A stretch of DNA of 64,000 nucleotides from Rhodanobacteraceae bacterium (lineage in GTDB: Bacteria > Pseudomonadota > Gammaproteobacteria > Xanthomonadales > SZUA-5), in contig JADJPR010000007.1 in the NCBI GenBank assembly GCA_016713135.1, positions 248,001-312,000 on the forward strand. The letters are read 5' to 3'. The notes beneath the pieces are model-generated. The model did not search any database. It saw only the letters and a list, made by a program, of their open reading frames with translations, and was not told the DNA's origin. Numbering within the stretch: the first letter of the stretch is position 1; each line of letters begins with the position of its first letter. Positions 1 to 7,943 of the stretch are shown here, piece after piece. Position numbers and translations under genes: made by a program.

Positions 1-482
1 CCCTGCGGTGCTCACGAAGCGCAGGCCGCTGCGCAACTCGCACATCCCTGTGCTCGGACATGCTCGCTTTCCCCTGCGCTTCGCTCCGCTCCTCGGCGCT
101 CCCGAGGGGCCCCGGGTTCCTTCGACCCGGCTTCCTGCCTGGATTTCGAGGGGAAGTGTGTCTGCCGGCTTGCGGATCTGTTCCCGAAGCGAAGCCAGAG
201 TTTGAAAGCAAAGCCACAGCCAGAAGCGAAGCCACAGCCAGAAGCGAAGCCACAGCCAGAAGCGCTCGCTTTGCTGCTAACGCTTCGCTCTCGATCCTGG
301 CCGACTACCACGAACTGAAGGCTGGCCTCGAAGACCAGGCAGGAAGCCGGGTCGAAGGAAAATGGGGTCCCCTGTGGAGCGCCGAGGAGCGGAGCGACTT
401 GCAGGGGAAAGCGAGCATGTTCGAGCACAGGGATGTGCGAGTTGCGCAGCGGCCTGCAAGGCGCGAGCACCGCAGGGAACCC
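1..482. repeat. Long imperfect inverted repeat upstream of cysW
   Basis: Bases 1-152 and 327-482 are reverse complements of each other over about 150 bp with a modest number of mismatches. The shared core includes a stretch reading CGCACATCCCTGTGCTC. The left arm begins at or beyond the window edge. The 174-bp spacer holds three 18-bp tandem copies. The open frames crossing the area on both strands have low-complexity, repeat-derived translations and no recognisable domain, so I read the first 735 bases as non-coding repeat DNA. Confidence 0.75.
211..264. repeat. Three tandem copies of an 18-bp unit
   Basis: The unit AAGCCACAGCCAGAAGCG occurs three times without a mismatch, at 211-228, 229-246 and 247-264, in the spacer of the long inverted repeat. 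Partial copies flank it. The unit length is a multiple of three, which explains why spurious reading frames stay open across it. Confidence 0.9.
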
Positions 483-535
483 CGGGTGCACGATGCACAC
501 GGGGCGCGGAAGTGGGGTGGCCTTTCTTTTGGTGA

Positions 536-561
536 CTTTTCTTTGGCCAAACAAAGAAAAG
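536..561. repeat. Perfect 10-bp inverted repeat (CTTTTCTTTG / CAAAGAAAAG)
   Basis: The arms CTTTTCTTTG (536-545) and CAAAGAAAAG (552-561) are perfect inverted copies around the 6-base loop GCCAAA. I recall similar CTTTGGCCAAA-containing repeats from intergenic DNA of xanthomonads. It lies about 175 bases before the cysW start, and no gene ends just upstream, so a terminator role cannot be shown. Confidence 0.7.
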
Positions 562-631
562 ACACTCGGCCGACAGGCCGAAACGCTTTGGCTCTTGCTC
601 TTGATGCGACAAGCAAGAAGCGACAAGCACA

Positions 632-657
632 GATCGCGGGCAGAGCCCGCTCCCACA
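632..657 (-). repeat. REP element of the GTGGGAGCGG type
   Basis: Read on the minus strand this begins TGTGGGAGCGGGCTCTGCCC, the classic layout of a gammaproteobacterial REP: a GTGGGAG head followed by a GCGGGC/GCCCGC hairpin. Other REP-like pairs occur near 37.3, 41.8 and 49.5 kb. No RAYT transposase gene is visible in the window. Confidence 0.75.
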
Positions 658-735
658 GGTTGCCTGGCGCAGCCCAACCCCACACCCTTGTGGGCAGCCA
701 CGCCCAGCGCGCCTGCAACCAGAGGCCACGACCCC

Positions 736-1593
736 TTGACTGACCACCCGACCGACCCCTCCCTGAGCGAACCCGCCTGGCTGCGCCGTCTGCTGATCGC
801 ATTCGTCATTGCCGTGATGCTGGCGCTGATCGCGCTGCCGCTCGCGGTGGTGATCGTCGAGGCGCTGGCGCAGGGCTGGGAGGCCTACCTTCAAGCGATC
901 ACGGACCCGGATACGCAAGCAGCGATCCGCCTGACGCTGGTCGTGGCAGCGATCATTGTGCCGCTGAACGCGGTGTTCGGCATCGCCGCGGCGTGGGCGG
1001 TGACCAAGTACGAGTTTGCCGGCAAGCGACTCCTTCTGGCGCTGATCGACCTGCCGTTCGCGATTTCGCCGGTGGTTGCGGGCCTCGTGTTCGTGCTGCT
1101 GTTCGGGGCGCAGGGCTGGTTCGGGCCATGGCTGGCGGAGCGCGATATCCAGGTGATCTTCGCCACGCCGGGCATCGTGCTGGCGACGGTGTTCATCAGC
1201 TTCCCCTTCGTCGCGCGCGAGCTGATTCCGCTGATGCAGTCGCAGGGGCGCGATGAGGAAGAGGCGGCGGCCTCGCTCGGTGCCAGCGGCTGGACGATGT
1301 TCTGGCGGGTGACGCTGCCCAACATCAAGTGGGCGCTGCTGTACGGGGTGCTGCTGTGCAATGCCCGCGCGATGGGCGAGTTCGGCGCAGTGTCGGTGGT
1401 GTCCGGGCACATCCGCGGCATGACCAACACGCTGCCGCTGCATGTCGAGATCCTGCACAACGAATTCAGCTTCGCCGCCGCCTTCGCGGTGGCCTCGCTG
1501 CTGACCCTGCTGGCGCTGCTGACGCTGGTGCTGAAGCTCTGGCTGGAATCCCGTCACGGCGACGCGCTCGCCGCGCGCGGCGGACGTCACTGA
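736..1593 (+). CDS. cysW: CysW, sulfate/thiosulfate ABC transporter permease
   Basis: This is an inner-membrane permease subunit that imports sulfate or thiosulfate together with CysT, the ATPase CysA and a periplasmic binding protein. The translation has about six hydrophobic segments. From about residue 175 it carries the EAA loop (EEEAAASLGASGW followed by LPNIKWALLYG), which docks on the ATPase. The TTG at 736 was chosen because it gives LTDHPTD followed at once by the first membrane helix, the usual CysW layout, with AGAGG 10 bases upstream; no ATG fits. That gives 285 residues, normal for the family. Extension further upstream would translate repeat DNA. cysA follows 10 bases later. No cysT or binding protein lies inside the window. 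Confidence 0.9.
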   Translation: MTDHPTDPSLSEPAWLRRLLIAFVIAVMLALIALPLAVVIVEALAQGWEAYLQAITDPDTQAAIRLTLVVAAIIVPLNAVFGIAAAWAVTKYEFAGKRLLLALIDLPFAISPVVAGLVFVLLFGAQGWFGPWLAERDIQVIFATPGIVLATVFISFPFVARELIPLMQSQGRDEEEAAASLGASGWTMFWRVTLPNIKWALLYGVLLCNARAMGEFGAVSVVSGHIRGMTNTLPLHVEILHNEFSFAAAFAVASLLTLLALLTLVLKLWLESRHGDALAARGGRH

Positions 1594-1603
1594 GGACATT
1601 GCG

Positions 1604-2653
1604 ATGGAACTACGCCTGCAATCCCTGCACAAGCAGTTCGCCGGCTTCCCGGCGCTGCATGGCATCGACCTCACCGTCCGCAGCGGCGAGCTGATCGCGT
1701 TGCTGGGGCCGTCCGGCTCGGGCAAGACCACCTTGTTGCGTGCCATCGCGGGCCTGCTGCCGGTGGACTCGGGCAGCATCCATTTCGGCGCGCGCGATGC
1801 CACCGCGCTGTCGCTGCGCGAGCGCCAGGTGGGCTTCGTGTTCCAGCACTATGCGCTGTTCAAGCACCTCGACGTGTTCGAGAACATCGCCTTCGGCCTG
1901 CGCTCGCGGCCGCGGCGCGAACGGCCGGTCGAGGCGGAGATCGTGCGCCGGGTGCAGGGCCTGCTGGCGAAGGTGCAGCTGTCGGGACTGGAAAAGCGCC
2001 TGCCCGACCAGCTGTCGGGCGGCCAGCGCCAGCGCGTCGCGCTCGCCCGCGCCATGGCCATCGATCCCACCGTGCTGCTGCTCGACGAGCCCTTCGGCGC
2101 CCTGGACGCCAAGGTGCGAGTGGAACTGCGCCGCTGGCTGCGCCAGATCCACGACGACACCGGTTACACCACCGTGTTCGTCACCCACGACCAGGAGGAG
2201 GCGATGGAGCTGGCCGACCGCGTGGTGGTGCTGAACCGCGGACGCATCGAGCAGGTCGGCACGCCGGACGAGGTTTATCGCCAGCCGGCATCGCCCTTCG
2301 TATTCGACTTCATCGGCCGCGGCGCGCAGATCGCCGGGCAGGTGCACGCCGGCGCTTTCCGCGCCGAGGGCAGCGACCGCTGGCTGCCGCTCCCCGGCGA
2401 CACCCCGGTCCAGGGGCGCGGCGTGCTCTCGGTGCGCCCGCACGAGCTGCGCCTGGTCCCGCCAGGGCAGGGCTTGCCCGGCCAAGTGCGGCAGATGCGC
2501 ACGCTGGCGGGCCGCACCACGCTGGACGTGGAGCTCAGCCACGCGCCATTGGTAGTCGAAGTCGATATCGACAACGGTGAGCCCTCGTCGCTGCCGCTGC
2601 GCGGCGCGCCGGTGGAGATCGCCCCGCAGCGCGCGCTCTGCTATCCGGCCTGA
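1604..2653 (+). CDS. cysA: CysA, sulfate/thiosulfate ABC transporter ATPase
   Basis: This is the cytoplasmic ATPase that powers CysTW-type sulfate/thiosulfate import. Visible motifs are Walker A GPSGSGKTT near residue 36, the Q-loop FVFQHYALF, the signature LSGGQRQRVALARA near 137, Walker B VLLLDEPFGALDAK near 157 and the switch His in FVTHDQEEAMELADR. The last ~110 residues form the CysA-type TOBE/regulatory region. The length of 349 is normal. It sits 10 bases after cysW, so the two are co-transcribed. The next gene converges on it with a 10-base gap and no obvious terminator. Confidence 0.96.
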   Translation: MELRLQSLHKQFAGFPALHGIDLTVRSGELIALLGPSGSGKTTLLRAIAGLLPVDSGSIHFGARDATALSLRERQVGFVFQHYALFKHLDVFENIAFGLRSRPRRERPVEAEIVRRVQGLLAKVQLSGLEKRLPDQLSGGQRQRVALARAMAIDPTVLLLDEPFGALDAKVRVELRRWLRQIHDDTGYTTVFVTHDQEEAMELADRVVVLNRGRIEQVGTPDEVYRQPASPFVFDFIGRGAQIAGQVHAGAFRAEGSDRWLPLPGDTPVQGRGVLSVRPHELRLVPPGQGLPGQVRQMRTLAGRTTLDVELSHAPLVVEVDIDNGEPSSLPLRGAPVEIAPQRALCYPA

Positions 2654-2663
2654 TCCGCGGCGC

Positions 2664-3476
2664 TCAGAGCTCGAGTTCGCGCAGCATCGCCGCCAGGCTG
2701 GCGCGCGAGACTTCGCCGACGTGGCGGCGCACCACGCGCCCGTTGGCATCGATCAGCAGGGTCGCCGGGTAGCCGCGCACGTCGAGGATCGTCGCTGCCT
2801 GCGCGTCCGGATCCAGAGCCGCGAGCTCCGGCGGAATCCCCAGTTCGCGCAGCGCGGCGGTGGCCGTGGCCGCGTCTTCACCCTGGTTGAGCAACACGAA
2901 GCGAATCTGCGGGTAACGCCCCGCGGCCTCGACCAGCACCGGCATCTCGCGGCGGCAGGGTGGGCACCAGCTGGCCCACAGGTTGAGCAGGGTGGCCTGA
3001 CCGTCGGGCAGCGACAGCGAGCTGCCGTCGACGCGCAGCGCGGTCAGTGGCGGCAAACGTTCGGCGGGACGCGGCGCTGCCGCCAGCGCCAGCATCAGGG
3101 CCACGCCGCAGGCGGTGGTCGCCGCGCCGGTCGCGGCGGCGAGCGCCCGGCGCTGCGCCGGGCGCCGCCAGGCGTGGATCGCCAGCCCCAGCAGCAGCGC
3201 GGCGATTCCGCCACCCGCATGCCAGCCGCCGTCGCGCAGGTTCAGGATGCTCCACGGCGCCGCGAGGTAGTCGTTCCAGTAGCTGGCGACGAACGCCGCG
3301 CGCGCTCCAAGTGCGGCCACACCGGCGAGCGGCAGCCAGGGATCGCGCTCACCCGTGGCACCGTCACTGCGGCGGACGAGTGCGTGCACCGCAGTCGCGA
3401 CGCCCAGCGCCAACAGGCACAGCCACAGCATGCCGGGCAGCAGCAGGGGTCCGAGGGTCAGCGGTGGCAGGTGCAT
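2664..3476 (-). CDS. TlpA-like thioredoxin with N-terminal Lgt-like membrane domain
   Basis: This is probably a membrane-anchored periplasmic thiol-disulfide protein. Residues 1-135 are hydrophobic with several membrane segments and include NLRDGGWHAGGG, which resembles the head of prolipoprotein diacylglyceryl transferase (Lgt) but is too short to be a working enzyme. Residues about 140-270 are a thioredoxin fold with WASWCPPC (Cys171 and Cys174) and the cis-proline segment RGYPATLLID. TlpA/ResA-type proteins reduce apocytochrome c or other periplasmic disulfides. Next to a cytochrome-rich sulfur island, a role in c-type cytochrome or Sox maturation is plausible but inferred. It is transcribed divergently from the first YeeE pair. 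Confidence 0.85.
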   Translation of the reverse strand: MHLPPLTLGPLLLPGMLWLCLLALGVATAVHALVRRSDGATGERDPWLPLAGVAALGARAAFVASYWNDYLAAPWSILNLRDGGWHAGGGIAALLLGLAIHAWRRPAQRRALAAATGAATTACGVALMLALAAAPRPAERLPPLTALRVDGSSLSLPDGQATLLNLWASWCPPCRREMPVLVEAAGRYPQIRFVLLNQGEDAATATAALRELGIPPELAALDPDAQAATILDVRGYPATLLIDANGRVVRRHVGEVSRASLAAMLRELEL

Positions 3477-3691
3477 GGGCGGCTTGGCGGCAGGGTTGCG
3501 TATGGCGAGATGCTAATTGAGATGTAACTAATCCAGCTTGATTGGCATGCGGTTTTGCCAAATTACCGGTCGCGTAACCGCAAGTCGTTGAATCCACGGC
3601 GATAGCGTCGGCCGACGCGGGGAAGTCGCGCCGAGGCCATGTTGCACCGCAGGATTGACACACGGGTCTTGCTTGGCAACACTCCCGGCGC

Positions 3692-3707
3692 ATACAGGGG
3701 GTGGTAT
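3692..3707. promoter_or_regulatory. Candidate CsoR-family operator before the first YeeE pair
   Basis: ATAC and GTAT form an inverted repeat around AGGGGGTG, a G-tract centre of the kind bound by CsoR/CstR-type repressors. The site is 51 bases before the YeeE start at 3759 and lies in the 282-base gap (3477-3758) between divergent genes. TTGACA at 3655-3660 could be a -35 box, but I see no convincing -10. Related 16-bp sites occur at 15029 and 17774. The assignment is inference from motif and context. Confidence 0.5.
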
Positions 3708-3758
3708 ATCCACCGCCGACATCGGCCGCAAGGCCAGCGCTACGGGAGGGTGGCACTG

Positions 3759-4271
3759 ATGGATGACGCGAAGCCCTTGTGGCGGCCGCATGCTGCGGGC
3801 GTGCTGCTGGGCCTGGGCCTGCTGATGACCTTCATCCTGACCGGGCATGGCCTGGGCGGCAGCGGCTTCACCACTGCCTTGTCGGCAGTCGGCGCGAATG
3901 CTGTCGCGCCTGCGGCAACGGCGGCGAACAGCTACCTCGGCCCGATGGTCGACGACAACAACCCGCTCGATGCCTGGATCACCTGGCAGGTGCTCGGCGT
4001 GGCGATCGGCGCCCTGATCGGTGCGGTTTCCGCGCGCCGCTTCCGCTGGAGCGTGGACGGGCCGACGCGGCTGAAGAAGGCCGGGCGCCTGGGCATGGCA
4101 CTCGCCGGCGGGATCATCGCGGGCTTCGGCGCGCGGGTTTCGCTCGGCTGCACCAGTGGTCTCGGGCTCTCCGGGGCCGCCACGCTGGCGACCGCCGGCT
4201 TCGTATTCCTCGGCGGTTTCTTCATTTCCGGCGCGATCTTGGGGTTGCTTACGCGGAGGCTGTGGTCATGA
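3759..4271 (+). CDS. YeeE/YedE (TsuA-like) transporter, first half, pair 1
   Basis: This is a membrane protein of the YeeE/YedE sulfur-transport family, whose characterised member TsuA takes up thiosulfate. It has 170 residues with about four membrane helices and the family Cys motif LGCTSGLGLSG near residue 130. In this organism the family is split into two short proteins instead of one long one. ATG 3759 is preceded by GGGAGGG 8 bases upstream, which decides against the earlier in-frame ATG at 3639. Its stop overlaps the ATG of the partner gene (ATGA at 4268), so the two are translationally coupled. A candidate CsoR-type operator lies just upstream. Confidence 0.88.
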   Translation: MDDAKPLWRPHAAGVLLGLGLLMTFILTGHGLGGSGFTTALSAVGANAVAPAATAANSYLGPMVDDNNPLDAWITWQVLGVAIGALIGAVSARRFRWSVDGPTRLKKAGRLGMALAGGIIAGFGARVSLGCTSGLGLSGAATLATAGFVFLGGFFISGAILGLLTRRLWS

Positions 4272-4828
4272 GTTTCCCGCTTGGCTACGACGGCATCCTG
4301 TCCGGCCTGCTGTGCGGGCTGGTCTTCGGCTTCGCGCTCGAGCGCGCGGGCTTCGCCAGCGCCTGCAAGCTGACCGCACAGCTGCGCTTCCGCGACTGGG
4401 CCGTGTTCAACGTGATGTTCACCGCGATCCTGGTCGCCGCCTTCGGCATGTACTTCCTGCAATTGGCCGGTCTGCTGTCGATGGACGAGGTCTATGTGCC
4501 GACCACTTATCTGTGGGCCACCGCGCTCGGCGGCGTCGGCGTCGGCGCCGGCATGGCGATCGGCGGCTACTGCCCCGGCACCTCGGTGGTCGGCTTCATG
4601 TCCGGCAAGATCGATGGTCTGGTGTTCTTCGCCGGCATCATCATCGGTACCTGGGTGTTTGCCGGTGCCTATGACTGGATCGAGCCGATGCTGAGGGCCG
4701 CGCCCGGGCCGGACGCGCAGACCCTCTCGCAACTGCTGCATGTGCCGGACATCGTGGTCCTGCTCGGCCTGACCGCAGTCGCCGCCGCGGTAGGCTGGTT
4801 CACCGCCCGTCCCGCGCCCGCCCGCTGA
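4268..4828 (+). CDS. YeeE/YedE (TsuA-like) transporter, second half, pair 1
   Basis: This is the partner of the preceding YeeE half, 186 residues with about five membrane segments. The second family Cys motif is GGYCPGTSVVGFMSGKIDG near residue 101. Together the two halves carry both Cys-containing loops thought to relay thiosulfate in TsuA. The start overlaps the upstream stop (ATGA). A short secreted protein, a DUF-type protein and a double rhodanese follow on the same strand, suggesting an operon for uptake and handling of sulfane sulfur. The substrate is inferred from the family. Confidence 0.88.
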   Translation: MSFPLGYDGILSGLLCGLVFGFALERAGFASACKLTAQLRFRDWAVFNVMFTAILVAAFGMYFLQLAGLLSMDEVYVPTTYLWATALGGVGVGAGMAIGGYCPGTSVVGFMSGKIDGLVFFAGIIIGTWVFAGAYDWIEPMLRAAPGPDAQTLSQLLHVPDIVVLLGLTAVAAAVGWFTARPAPAR

Positions 4829-4845
4829 TCCTGAGGAGCCTGTCG

Positions 4846-5109
4846 ATGAAGCCGCGTATCTCCCGCCCATCCCGCCTGAGCGAGCGCCTGTCGGCGTTGC
4901 TGGTCGCCTCCACGCTTGCGGTCGCCGCGGCTGCCTACGCGCAGACGCCGGACACCGACAAGGTCGATCCGGCGCCCGTGACCGAGGCCACCACCGCGAC
5001 GCCCGCCACGCCGGCCGATCCGGCGGCAGCGCCGGCGGAAACCAAGGCTGCGCCAGCCAACCCCTGCGCGCCGAAGCCGAAGAAGAAGCCGCGTAATCCC
5101 TGCGAATGA
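4846..5109 (+). CDS. Small secreted Ala/Pro-rich protein with Cys-tipped tail
   Basis: This is an 87-residue protein not assigned to a known family. Residues 1-32 form a signal peptide (basic start, LLVASTLAVAAAAYAQ, likely cut after AYAQ). The mature part is a low-complexity Ala/Pro/Thr linker followed by NPCAPKPKKKPRNPCE, with two NPC motifs at the very end. A flexible linker tipped with exposed cysteines, placed between a thiosulfate-type transporter and a rhodanese, could be a periplasmic sulfur carrier; that is inference. GAGGAG lies before the ATG. It is 17 bases after the YeeE pair. Confidence 0.7.
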   Translation: MKPRISRPSRLSERLSALLVASTLAVAAAAYAQTPDTDKVDPAPVTEATTATPATPADPAAAPAETKAAPANPCAPKPKKKPRNPCE

Positions 5110-5119
5110 ACCCAGCACC

Positions 5120-5776
5120 ATGTCCGCCGGCACCCGCCCCGAAATCCCAGGCCGCCGCGAGATCGGCGCGCTGCGGCGTGCCGGCGCGGAACTGCTGGAC
5201 GTGATCGAGGCGCTGCAGCGCAAGGGCCGCAATGTGGTGACCGAGATGCTGCCGTCCGCTGGGCGCATGCAGCAGTGGGACCACCACCCTGAAGATGATG
5301 CCTTCGACCTGGTCAGCGGCTACCGCTGGTACTACCACGCGCATCCGCTGCCCGGCGGTGCCGGCGAACACGGCCACTTCCATGTCTTCGACGCCGTGCG
5401 TGGCGGTTACTGTCACCTGGTGGCACTGTCCGTCGCGCCCGACGGCCTGCCGCGGCGCGCCTTCACCACCAACCGCTGGGTCACCAACGAAGTGTGGTCG
5501 CCGGCGACGCGCGTACTGCGCAAGCTGCGCGGTTTCCGCATGCAGCAGCCGGCGGGACTGGCGCTGGTGCACCGCTGGCTGGCTGCAGCATTGGCGCTGT
5601 TCCGGCCGCAGCTCGAGCGCCTGCTCGGGGAGCGCGATCGTCGCGTGGCGCAGGCCCTGGTCGCACGCCCGAATCTGTTCGAAGACCGTCGCACCCAGTT
5701 GCTGTCCGAGTGCCGCATCGACCTTGCCCGCCAGCTCGCCTGGCTCGATTCGCCTGCCTCCGGAGTTGCCCGATGA
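5120..5776 (+). CDS. DUF6969-like protein of unknown function
   Basis: This is a 218-residue soluble protein without a signal peptide. It has a conserved-looking aromatic/His stretch, GYRWYYHAHP followed by GEHGHFHVFD (about residues 75-95), which could bind a metal or cofactor. I associate this pattern with the uncharacterised DUF6969 family but cannot verify it here. It starts 10 bases after the small secreted protein and its stop overlaps the start of the rhodanese gene, so it belongs to the same operon. No reaction can be proposed from the sequence. Confidence 0.65.
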   Translation: MSAGTRPEIPGRREIGALRRAGAELLDVIEALQRKGRNVVTEMLPSAGRMQQWDHHPEDDAFDLVSGYRWYYHAHPLPGGAGEHGHFHVFDAVRGGYCHLVALSVAPDGLPRRAFTTNRWVTNEVWSPATRVLRKLRGFRMQQPAGLALVHRWLAAALALFRPQLERLLGERDRRVAQALVARPNLFEDRRTQLLSECRIDLARQLAWLDSPASGVAR

Positions 5777-6750
5777 GCGCCTTGCGTGTTTCCGTTCTTG
5801 TCCTGTGCGTCAGTGCCAGCGGTGCCGCCGGGGCAGTCGATCTTCCCGGTCCGGTGGTCTCCCCGGCGTGGCTTGCCGAGCATCGCGATGCGGTCGTGGT
5901 GCTCGATGTGCGCAGCGACCTGGATGCCTTCACCGCCGCGCCCGAATACGAGACCGATGCGAAGACCGGCGCGCAGAAGCTGGTCGCAGCGGGCGGGCAT
6001 ATTGCCGGTGCGCGACTGATCGACTTCAACCAGACCCGCGTCGCGCGGATGGTGGGCGAAGTCAAGATCGACAAGATGCTGCCGAGCCGCGCGGAGGTCC
6101 AGGCACTGGTGCGCGCGGCCGGCGTCGGCGACGACGATGTGCTGGTGATCACCTCGGTGGGTGAGGCCAGCGACGAGGTCGACATGGCGGCGCGCCTGTA
6201 CTGGACGCTGAAGAGCTACGGCGAAACCGACCTGGCGCTGCTCGATGGCGGCAACGTGGCCTGGATCGCCGCGGGTCAGCCGGTATCGACCGAGCCGATG
6301 GGCGAAGTTGCCGCTGGCGACTGGACCGCGCGCGAGCTCGACCGCCGCTGGCTGGCGGAGATCGACGACATCAAGCCCGCCGACGGCGGCGCCCCGCAAC
6401 TGGTCGACGCGCGCCCGGCACCGCAGTACCACGGGATCTACTACAAGAAGCCGGCGGTCACCGCCGGTGGCCATGTCGAAGGCGCGGTGAACTTCCCGAT
6501 CGATTTGCAGACGCGCCAGGTGGGCCTGGCGCAGACCTTCATGCAGGCCGAGCAGTACCGGACGCTGCTGAAGACCGTCGGCATTGAGCCGCAGCCGGGT
6601 GCGATCAGCTACTGCAACACCGGCCATATGGCGGCGGGCGCGTGGTTCGTGCTCAGCGAGATCATGGGCATCGAGGGCGTGCGCCTGTACGACGGCTCGA
6701 TGCACGAATGGACCACGCTCGGCCGGCCGGTCGTCGGCGTGGGTTTCTGA
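5773..6750 (+). CDS. Periplasmic two-domain rhodanese (thiosulfate sulfurtransferase)
   Basis: This sulfurtransferase moves sulfane sulfur between thiosulfate or persulfides and an acceptor thiol. An N-terminal signal peptide (VSVLVLCVSASGAAGA) places it in the periplasm. The first rhodanese domain (about 30-150) begins VVLDVRSDLD and has no catalytic Cys (LVITSVGEAS). The second (about 195-320) has the active loop YCNTGHMAAG with Cys near residue 281, the normal division in tandem rhodaneses. ATG 5773 overlaps the preceding stop. At 325 residues the length is normal. It completes the operon begun by the YeeE pair. Confidence 0.92.
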   Translation: MSALRVSVLVLCVSASGAAGAVDLPGPVVSPAWLAEHRDAVVVLDVRSDLDAFTAAPEYETDAKTGAQKLVAAGGHIAGARLIDFNQTRVARMVGEVKIDKMLPSRAEVQALVRAAGVGDDDVLVITSVGEASDEVDMAARLYWTLKSYGETDLALLDGGNVAWIAAGQPVSTEPMGEVAAGDWTARELDRRWLAEIDDIKPADGGAPQLVDARPAPQYHGIYYKKPAVTAGGHVEGAVNFPIDLQTRQVGLAQTFMQAEQYRTLLKTVGIEPQPGAISYCNTGHMAAGAWFVLSEIMGIEGVRLYDGSMHEWTTLGRPVVGVGF

Positions 6751-6783
6751 GCGATGCAGCGCCGGACCGCCCGCACGGAGGAT

Positions 6784-7752
6784 TCAGCGCTGCGGCAGTG
6801 CCGCAGCGCCGAGCATCTCTGCCTGCATTTCCAGGTAGACGCTGTAGGCGTTGCGCCGGTTGGCCACGTCGAAGGTGGGCAGGCTGGCGAACGGCGACCA
6901 GTCGGTGGCCGCGTAGGCGCTGTCGAAGTCCTGCAGGTCCTCGACGGCGCGCCCCATGGCCTCGCGCACGAACTTGAGGTATCCGGCCGTGGTGGCCAGG
7001 TCCGCCGCGGGAGCGCAGGAGGCCGCGCCGTGGCCGGGGACGATGCAGCGGGGTGCCAGCTTGCGCATCGATGCGATCGCGGCCAGCCAGTTGCGCGTGT
7101 TGCCATCGACGACGAAGGGCAGCCGGCCGTTGAAGTACAGGTCGCCGGCGAACAGCACCTGGTCGGCCTCGGCCAGCAGCATCAAATCGTCCGGCGCGTG
7201 TGCGTGTCCAGCCGAGATCAAGCGGAAGCGCTGGCCGCCGAAGCGGAAGGCCAGTTCGTCGCCCGGCGCCAGGTCCAGCCAACGGTCCGCAGCCTGCAAT
7301 TCGGTGGTCTGGTCCACCCACGGCGCCAGGTTCTGGCGGCGCTCGGTGAGACGTTCGCGCGCCAGGTCGGAAGCGAGGTAGGCCTGGCCTTCGCGCCGCG
7401 CCCAGATGGTCGCGCCGCCGGCGCGCAGCACCTGCAGGCCATAGACATGGTCCGCGTGGTAGTGGCTGACGATCACGCGGCGCACCGGCTGGTCGGTCAC
7501 GCGGGCGATCGCACGCAGCATCTCGCGCGCCAGTACCGGCGTGCCGAGCGCATCGAACAGCAGCACGCCGCGTCGCGTGACCACGAAGCCGGCATTGCTG
7601 GTGTAGCCGGCGTTCTCCGCGCTCGCCTGTCCCGCGGCACCGCGGAAGTACCAGACGTCGCCGGCGACGCGTTCGGCGGTCAGGCGCGGCAAGGCGGCCG
7701 CGTTGGCGTGGCCGAACAGCAGCAGGGCAGCGAAGGCAGTCAGGAGTCGCAT
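6784..7752 (-). CDS. SoxH-like MBL-fold zinc metallohydrolase
   Basis: This is a secreted metallo-beta-lactamase-fold hydrolase resembling SoxH and the quinoprotein-relay zinc metallohydrolases. It starts with a signal peptide (LLTAFAALLLFGHANAAA). The zinc motif SHYHADHVYG has His97, His99, Asp101 and His102; GDLYFNG and VPGHG supply further ligands. The 322-residue length fits. The start at 7752 was chosen because it leads straight into the signal peptide; an in-frame ATG 12 codons upstream is possible. It converges on the rhodanese and is divergent from soxC. SoxH has no settled reaction, so only hydrolase chemistry is implied. Confidence 0.82.
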   Translation of the reverse strand: MRLLTAFAALLLFGHANAAALPRLTAERVAGDVWYFRGAAGQASAENAGYTSNAGFVVTRRGVLLFDALGTPVLAREMLRAIARVTDQPVRRVIVSHYHADHVYGLQVLRAGGATIWARREGQAYLASDLARERLTERRQNLAPWVDQTTELQAADRWLDLAPGDELAFRFGGQRFRLISAGHAHAPDDLMLLAEADQVLFAGDLYFNGRLPFVVDGNTRNWLAAIASMRKLAPRCIVPGHGAASCAPAADLATTAGYLKFVREAMGRAVEDLQDFDSAYAATDWSPFASLPTFDVANRRNAYSVYLEMQAEMLGAAALPQR

Positions 7753-7830
7753 CGGATGGATCGAGGAATTGCCTGTCGGGGGGCGCATCGTAGCGGGGAA
7801 ACGGACTCGCGCGCGGGACGCCTGATTTTT

Positions 7831-7860
7831 GGTCCGCAAAGGACGCAAAGGACGCAAAGA
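7831..7860 (+). repeat. Single arm of a GGACGCAAA tandem array
   Basis: GTCCGCAAAGGACGCAAAGG and one further unit, ending GACGCAAAG, lie in the 191-base gap between the SoxH-like gene and soxC. At other loci (10952, 22680, 34.1 kb, 55.6 kb) the same array comes with an inverted second arm; here no second arm is seen. Confidence 0.85.
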
Positions 7861-7943
7861 AGAGCGCGAATCACGCGGGGTTTCCGGCGGCGCTAGCAAT
7901 CCATGACTGGGGTGAGGCAGGCGCTTGCGCAGGGAGAAACACG

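Noticed and set aside
211..264. CRISPR array
   Set aside because: Copies are directly adjacent with no spacers, and no cas genes occur in the window. The other arrays here also lack spacers.
12..809. Long open frames on both strands over the first 800 bases
   Set aside because: They translate inverted and tandem repeats (for example SGCGFASGCGFA) with no family resemblance; open frames are expected in GC-rich repeats of 9- and 18-bp periodicity.
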